From: Gracilaria caudata
Taxonomy: Eukaryota; Rhodophyta; Florideophyceae; Gracilariales; Gracilariaceae
Length of the DNA: 10,729 nucleotides
Direction of reading: 5' to 3'
Assembly (NCBI GenBank): GCA_030374735.1
Contig: JASCIV010000892.1
Span: forward strand, 1-10,729
A program made the position numbers and the translations under genes. Of the stretch, positions 6,614 through 10,729 are shown one piece after another. Within the stretch, counting starts at the first letter, position 1, and every line of letters starts with the position of its first letter. A model generated the notes under the pieces. The model saw nothing but the letters and a program-made list of their open reading frames with translations. It was not told where the DNA came from and ran no database searches.

Positions 6614-8875
6614 TTACTCTTTTCGTGCCAGTTGCGATTGGTTGATTATGGTCGATTGCATCCTATACCAATCCTTCGCACAGCCCTCATTTGCTTTGTT
6701 TCCCTGGTCGTCTCTTTGCAATAGACTGGTAACATGGAGAACGCCCTGCCACGTCTCCATCTTAATCGCCTTCGATCTCTTCGAGTTGAAATAGTAGTTG
6801 AGGGCCCCATGTGTGAACTCTTCCTGAAAGGCTGATGTCAAATAGGAGGCTACATCCCCATTCCACGGTATAGAGTCCCACGTGCGCAACATCTCTGCAA
6901 GAACTCTCATACCAGGGCTCTTATAGATCACAAAACAACCCACCACATGACTCTCCGATCTCGAGTGCGGCATTGTTCTAAATGTATCGTCTAGCAGACA
7001 GTTACCTCCAGGAATCATTTGAGCAGCACTAACCATAATTCGTGTGAGAATAGGATTTTCTGTTCTAAATTGTGCTTTGAACTGATGGCGGAACAGTTGT
7101 CCATATGCAGCGTCCAGATATTGCATCGCTGCGAAAAACGCTTGTTTCCGATGGCTTTGTGAGAGTGTCATCTCATACAACGGCCAAGGTCTCAAAACAT
7201 TGGAACTGCAGACTTCTTCTACGCTAAACCAAGGTGACCCAATTCCTTTCCGCATTGTGCGATATGCCAGGTCTAAGGCGTCTTGTTTCCGATGGCTTTG
7301 TGAGAGTGCCATCTCGTATAACGGCCAAGGTCTCAAAACATTGGAACTGCAGACGTCTTCTACGCTAAACCAAGGTGTCCCAATTCCTTTCCGCATTGTA
7401 CGACATGTCAGGTCTAACGCTTCTTTTGCTCCAGATGACAGAGCTAGGTTCTTGTTATTGTACACTTTGTTCTCTACAGCTACCCAATTATCGGGAAACA
7501 TCTCGAATAACATACCCCTGAACTGAAAGTCCGACCAATCATGATCAGTCTCCTCCGCCCTAGAAACTTCTTCCGTGAATCGTACCAGGGGCTTCTTCGA
7601 TCTTGTGTCAATAGAAATGCAACACATAGGGCAGCTTCCTCTGGTCATTGCCACGTCCCCAACGGCCTCTAAGATGCGGTCGTAAAAGTCCTGCACCTCG
7701 AACGGATCTTTTACATGATGCGCGCACAGACACCGTGTCATTGTTGAGCACGAACTCTTCTGTTTACGCAATTCTAGTGTAGACCACAGGACTCTGATCT
7801 TATCATAGCCGAGTGTGCACGCCGGGGGGCATTCTTGCTGACTGTCTTCCTCCTGAGCCAACTCGGATTCGACGTCTTCCCCAGGCAGAGCGCTTCCTGG
7901 GTGGTTGGACTGTTCCAAATTGGAATCATTCAGTCCAAATGAGACCAGAAATGAATCCACTTCTTGTCGACGTTCACGTTCCAGTCGTGCTATTGCATGT
8001 TCCCGTCGTGCTCGTGGACCTGCTCTTGCATGTGCTTGTCGATGTGTTCGTCGATGTGTTCGTCGATGTGTTACTGCTTTACGTCGCGATGACGAGGCAT
8101 GAATTCCTGCTTGTAGCCCTGTCGAGGCCAGATTTGAGGCCAGATTTGCAGATTCGCAAAGATTTGCAGATTCGCAAAGAGGTGGTGAAGCATAAGGTTG
8201 TGATGTAGGGAAATCAAAAACTGGTAAATCATAAAATTGCCATCGGGGCTCAGTTGGGGATGGGTGTGGAGCTTGAGGCGGGTATGGAATGGGGCGCAAT
8301 TCTACCACGAGGGAGTTACTCAAATCAAACCTGCTTCTTCTCCTACCATCTTTCATTACAAGTATCGCTGGCTCACGACTGAGTTTATCGCTTTTCTCTC
8401 GGAAGTGAGCATGAGCTATGCTCAATCGTGAAAGAATCACCTCTAGTGCTTGTTGACGACTGAAGACATTGCCATTAATCCACAAGTCGAGCTCTCCTCC
8501 TATATCAATCACCCTGACTGCTTCCTCCGGGATAGGGTCCAATGACTGCGGAGGTCTAAAAAACAAATTCTGCAAGTCGACATAGGAGGCACTGAACATT
8601 ACTGGATTTGGTGCGCTTTCGTCAGGCTCAGCAAAAGAAATGACGCGGTTGTGTCCATAGGTGATTCGTAATGACAACGTTTCGATGCTCCCCTTGTCTC
8701 TTAGATAGTCTGTTGTACAGACTTGTACTGGTAGCGTTGTCGGTTTGCCGCACCCCCACAGGTCGGATTCAGACTTGAGCAGAAAATACAATTCCAAAGC
8801 CTGATTAATACGTGGGAATGCTTGGACAATATCGCACATTCGCGCTACCATAGGTAACCCTTCTTCCTTATTCAT
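6614..8875 (-). CDS. Hypothetical 753-aa protein with internal tandem repeats
   Basis: The frame is uninterrupted, starts at an ATG and has an in-frame TAG nine codons upstream (8900-8902), so an unspliced product cannot start earlier. I do not recognise the family. Residues 1-220 look folded, with regular hydrophobic patterning. Residues 195-235 are Pro-rich. A short CESANL repeat (234-245) is followed by an Arg/His-rich region with RRTH repeats (about 268-281) and an Arg/Glu segment to 305 that may be helical. An acidic stretch (333-348) precedes a Cys/His cluster: C376, C382, C384, H386, H387, C415, C418, C419, the last part reading CPMCC. Residues 485-531 and 532-578 are a tandem duplication. 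The C-terminal 170 residues look globular; CFVIYKSPGMRVLAEMLRTW (647-666) is faintly like nucleotide-sugar transferase folds, but no DxD motif supports that. It is transcribed divergently from the 414-aa gene. A mobile-element or lineage-specific protein is possible. Confidence 0.7.
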   Translation of the reverse strand: MNKEEGLPMVARMCDIVQAFPRINQALELYFLLKSESDLWGCGKPTTLPVQVCTTDYLRDKGSIETLSLRITYGHNRVISFAEPDESAPNPVMFSASYVDLQNLFFRPPQSLDPIPEEAVRVIDIGGELDLWINGNVFSRQQALEVILSRLSIAHAHFREKSDKLSREPAILVMKDGRRRSRFDLSNSLVVELRPIPYPPQAPHPSPTEPRWQFYDLPVFDFPTSQPYASPPLCESANLCESANLASNLASTGLQAGIHASSSRRKAVTHRRTHRRTHRQAHARAGPRARREHAIARLERERRQEVDSFLVSFGLNDSNLEQSNHPGSALPGEDVESELAQEEDSQQECPPACTLGYDKIRVLWSTLELRKQKSSCSTMTRCLCAHHVKDPFEVQDFYDRILEAVGDVAMTRGSCPMCCISIDTRSKKPLVRFTEEVSRAEETDHDWSDFQFRGMLFEMFPDNWVAVENKVYNNKNLALSSGAKEALDLTCRTMRKGIGTPWFSVEDVCSSNVLRPWPLYEMALSQSHRKQDALDLAYRTMRKGIGSPWFSVEEVCSSNVLRPWPLYEMTLSQSHRKQAFFAAMQYLDAAYGQLFRHQFKAQFRTENPILTRIMVSAAQMIPGGNCLLDDTFRTMPHSRSESHVVGCFVIYKSPGMRVLAEMLRTWDSIPWNGDVASYLTSAFQEEFTHGALNYYFNSKRSKAIKMETWQGVLHVTSLLQRDDQGNKANEGCAKDWYRMQSTIINQSQLARKE
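7141..7422 (-). repeat. 141-bp in-frame tandem duplication
   Basis: Two adjacent 141-bp units (7141-7281 and 7282-7422) differ at about 10 positions by eye, roughly 93 percent identical. They code for two 47-residue copies that differ at six residues, mostly conservative. The unit length is a multiple of three, so the frame is kept. Both copies retain GKG-like MRKGIG, PWFSVE and VCSSNVLRPWPLYEM, so both appear to be under constraint or the duplication is young. Confidence 0.95.
8039..8074 (-). repeat. 12-bp tandem repeat, three copies (His/Arg/Thr)
   Basis: TCGATGTGTTCG is repeated at 8039-8050 and 8051-8062, with a near copy, TCGATGTGTTAC, at 8063-8074. On the minus strand it codes the RRTH/HRRT repeat of the 753-aa protein. 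More degenerate, similar DNA continues towards 7990, coding further Arg/His/Ala-rich sequence. Confidence 0.9.
8124..8178 (-). repeat. Adjacent 12-bp and 18-bp tandem repeats
   Basis: GAGGCCAGATTT occurs at 8124-8135 and 8136-8147. It runs into an 18-bp unit, GATTTGCAGATTCGCAAA, present twice at 8143-8160 and 8161-8178. The 18-bp repeat codes CESANL twice and the 12-bp repeat codes the ASNL-like continuation. All unit lengths are multiples of three, which keeps the frame of the surrounding gene. Confidence 0.9.
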
Positions 8876-9368
8876 CCCGAAGGCCTCGGGTGCTTGCTTC
8901 TAGATTCAAGAGAGCTTTTGGAGAGAAGGTGACAACTGACTTCGTACCTTGAAGGCATAACCACGTTAACGGCCGTTTTGCGCTGCGTCGGCCTAGAAAG
9001 TTGTGGGTGGGGGCAATTTCTGGGCTTTTGCACCCCCGTGCAACGTAGCTGTCGCGTAGGGTCGTTCCAAACCATGGATAACAAAATATGGAAACCAAAA
9101 TATGACACGTTTCTTCATATGATTGGCCATATTTTGTAGCCTGCTGCACCTCCAAAACAACTTGTGGCCATGCTCCCTGCAAGTCCCATACGATATGAAA
9201 TGCAGTTCTGGCAACTATTCTCGCTTATGTCGATGAACTCGCTCGCCTGTTGTCCTCCCCACTTTGCTTTCCCACCAGAACACTGTTTGCACATCTGAGA
9301 CCACCATCTTTCAACAATCGAGTTGCGACAAGGTTCAACAATTACAAACACCTTATAATTCCGCAACC
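8876..9368. promoter_or_regulatory. Shared upstream region of the divergent gene pair
   Basis: About 490 bases separate the two divergent start codons. Short minus-strand frames cross the region, but none has a recognisable domain. They could be upstream exons of the 753-aa gene: the sequence just before its ATG contains TCTAG, a possible 3' splice site, on the minus strand. The overlapping palindromes CGTTAACG and AACGGCCGTT (8964-8977) carry a TAACGG Myb-like core. An inverted repeat at 9081-9137 and a direct repeat of TTCAACAAT (9310-9318 and 9334-9342) are also present. A bidirectional promoter is the likeliest role. Confidence 0.4.
9081..9137. repeat. 11-bp inverted repeat with internal direct copy
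   Basis: ACAAAATATGG (9081-9091) and CCATATTTTGT (9127-9137) are perfect complements separated by 35 bases. A direct partial copy, CCAAAATATG (9095-9104), lies just inside the left arm. The symmetry and the position between two divergent genes suggest a binding site or a hairpin. Confidence 0.65.
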
Positions 9369-10613
9369 ATGACTAAATCACGGCGATCTTCCCCTTCAAT
9401 CGCCGACAATACTCCCTTGCCAATGCAACAAAGTATAAACGCCAACAATCAAAGCTCAAATGAGAATTTGCAAAATTTCCTGCTCCCAGATTCAAACGAA
9501 GAAATCAGAGAGCCCAGTCTTTCACCAAGAACCGTTTCACAACGTAAACTTCCTCCTAACGCATATTCACAAACCATTCTATCCACTGCGTGCAAAAAAC
9601 TTGGTATGTCCGGAAGTGGATCGAAAATTGTCTTGATTGGAAGCCTAGAACAAAAGCAAATCTCTTCATTTCAAAAGATCGTAGAAATCAAGCAATTGTT
9701 CGATAAATCAAAAGCAAATTTTTCTGAGGGTAATGGACAAAGTTCTGCTCCTAACTGGACAAAAGGGAAGAGCGCTAGACTTTTTCACGTGATTGCGGAC
9801 TCGCGACTTGCCACAGTGGTAGCCAAAATGTATCAACGAATTTCTACAAGAGCTGAACTCGACAAACCTCGTCACGATCCCTTTGTGGAGGAGTTTAGTA
9901 TCTTGTTTAACGACACCGAGTTTAAACCCGAGCCTCCCGAACCTTATGATGGTGTTACGTTAGACGTTCTTATGCGATTTGACCCATCTATTTGCAGACA
10001 TCATCGTGATGGCCAAACTCTAAAGCAGAAGTGGAATAAGCTGCGCTCATCTTACAGTATTGCCTGCAAGAACTTTGAGGCATCAGGACAGGGAGACGCA
10101 GATACTTTCCCCTCATTCACAAAGGGTGACGATGTGCTCTGCTATATGCATTGCGTCTTTCATGAGCACCGAAGCATAGAGGCAGTGCTAAGACTTATGC
10201 CTTCAGGGGCACAAATTGAATCAGGTCTTGAAGACACAGACTGCATTGCACAGAATGATCGCAGTGCAATTATGTCTGCGAAGAAGCGTCGCCGTGTTGA
10301 TACAACAGATGCTTTGGCTGCTGCTATTACTTCACTGGCTAGATCTCGGGAGAAAGAGGGGCCTACTATTATTCAGGACAGTAATTCAAACACTGCCGCA
10401 GTTGACCATCAGATTGTAGAGCTGGATAGATCTATGAAGATCGCCAGTACTGTGTCATCTCTAATGGATCTTGAGGCTAAAATTATTGGTGTGATCAAAG
10501 GTCTCGAGAGCGACGACGAGTATTCGAAGCGATCACTGGAGAGTTATAAAAGCGTCTTACGCAAGTGGAAGAGATGTGTAGTATTTCGGCTTCTCAGTGG
10601 TTCGGATAACTGA
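9369..10613 (+). CDS. SAP-like and Myb/SANT-like DNA-binding protein (414 aa)
   Basis: The first ATG of the frame is at 9369 (CAACCATGAC, A at -3), giving 414 residues. The frame is open for at least 35 codons upstream without an ATG, so an earlier spliced exon cannot be excluded. Residues 1-60 are Ser/Asn/Gln-rich and probably disordered. Residues 66-93 fit a SAP motif (CKKLGMSGSGSKIVLIGSL), a DNA-binding helix-turn-helix-like fold. Residues 129-265 look like a Myb/SANT or trihelix-like domain. It starts NWTKGKSARLFHVIAD and includes LKQKWNKLRSSYSIACKNF (218-236), a typical KWxxLRxxY third-helix pattern, with GDADTFPSFTKGDD after it. KKRRRV (305-310) is a classical basic nuclear localisation signal. 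Residues 350-400 are probably helical. Proteins of this layout occur as transposon-linked DNA-binding proteins and as transcription factors; which applies here is unknown. Confidence 0.75.
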   Translation: MTKSRRSSPSIADNTPLPMQQSINANNQSSNENLQNFLLPDSNEEIREPSLSPRTVSQRKLPPNAYSQTILSTACKKLGMSGSGSKIVLIGSLEQKQISSFQKIVEIKQLFDKSKANFSEGNGQSSAPNWTKGKSARLFHVIADSRLATVVAKMYQRISTRAELDKPRHDPFVEEFSILFNDTEFKPEPPEPYDGVTLDVLMRFDPSICRHHRDGQTLKQKWNKLRSSYSIACKNFEASGQGDADTFPSFTKGDDVLCYMHCVFHEHRSIEAVLRLMPSGAQIESGLEDTDCIAQNDRSAIMSAKKRRRVDTTDALAAAITSLARSREKEGPTIIQDSNSNTAAVDHQIVELDRSMKIASTVSSLMDLEAKIIGVIKGLESDDEYSKRSLESYKSVLRKWKRCVVFRLLSGSDN

Positions 10614-10729
10614 AAAATGCCTAAGTCGAAGTCGACGCTCATGCCGAACTGGAGGCTATGCACTCGTCATCGAGAAGATACGGTGATGCCATTCATGGCT
10701 GGATTGGATACTAGAATGCTAGGAGTGCT
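10614..10729 (+). CDS. Open frame continuing past the stop, cut by the window end
   Basis: After the TGA at 10611-10613 the same frame stays open to the end of the window, 38 codons. It contains an ATG at 10617 four bases after the stop (AACTGAAAAATG). The short translation (MPKSKSTLMPNWRLCTRHRE at its start) is not recognised. It may be the start of a second ORF, readthrough extension of the preceding protein, an ORF broken by one stop, or simply 3' untranslated DNA. A stop-free run of 38 codons is not rare by chance. Confidence 0.18.

Noticed and set aside
6650..6950. Glycosyltransferase-like C-terminus of the 753-aa protein
   Set aside because: The resemblance rests on one short hydrophobic stretch; no DxD or other catalytic motif is visible, so no function is assigned.
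7200..8208. Plus-strand frames opposite the 753-aa gene, including repeats of Val/Asp and ELQTSSTLNQG
   Set aside because: Their repeats are the antisense image of the tandem repeats in the minus-strand gene. Both are short and give no independent evidence of coding.
9003..9024. G-rich run as a possible G-quadruplex
   Set aside because: Only three runs of three or more G occur within a short distance, short of the four needed for a standard intramolecular quadruplex.
9264..9368. 35-codon N-terminal extension of the 414-aa protein
   Set aside because: It would need a TTG start. In a eukaryotic nuclear gene the first ATG at 9369, with A at -3, is the better choice.

Overview
The window looks like nuclear DNA from a gene-dense, intron-poor eukaryote. 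The anchor is a complete, uninterrupted coatomer beta subunit (beta-COP) gene, a protein found only in eukaryotes. An intronless 2.8-kb beta-COP gene, small genes packed on both strands with under about 1 kb between them, and A at -3 of the start codons would suit a red alga such as Chondrus or Porphyridium. That lineage guess is inference and was not tested by a search. There is no sign of bacterial operons, rRNA, tRNA, CRISPR or phage genes.

Left part (1-1083): a GC-rich stretch with many short palindromes, two CACGTG boxes and a thrice-repeated 10-mer, but no convincing gene. A short minus-strand ORF of uncertain status follows. Centre-left (1084-3924, minus): beta-COP. Centre (3925-5036): an intergenic region between divergent genes, with an AT-rich tract, a strong stem-loop, a TATA-containing palindrome on the beta-COP side and one possible small ORF. 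5037-5576 (plus): a small, basic, very GC-rich hypothetical gene. 5577-6613: about 1 kb without a gene, holding two notable hairpins.

Right part (6614-10613): a divergent pair in DNA of clearly lower GC. On the minus strand is a 753-residue protein of unknown family. It carries a 47-residue internal tandem duplication, two further short tandem-repeat tracts and a Cys/His cluster. On the plus strand is a 414-residue protein with a SAP-like motif, a Myb/SANT-like domain and a basic nuclear localisation signal, which suggests a DNA-binding protein. The two share about 490 bp of upstream DNA full of palindromes. A 71-nt imperfect inverted repeat starts within 3 bases of the stop codon of the 753-residue gene. 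The reading frame of the 414-residue gene stays open past its TGA to the window edge.

beta-COP is a housekeeping gene with no visible link to the others. The divergent right-hand pair is the part most likely to be new: it could be a lineage-specific gene pair or a two-gene mobile element related in style to Harbinger-type transposons. The sequence alone cannot decide between these.
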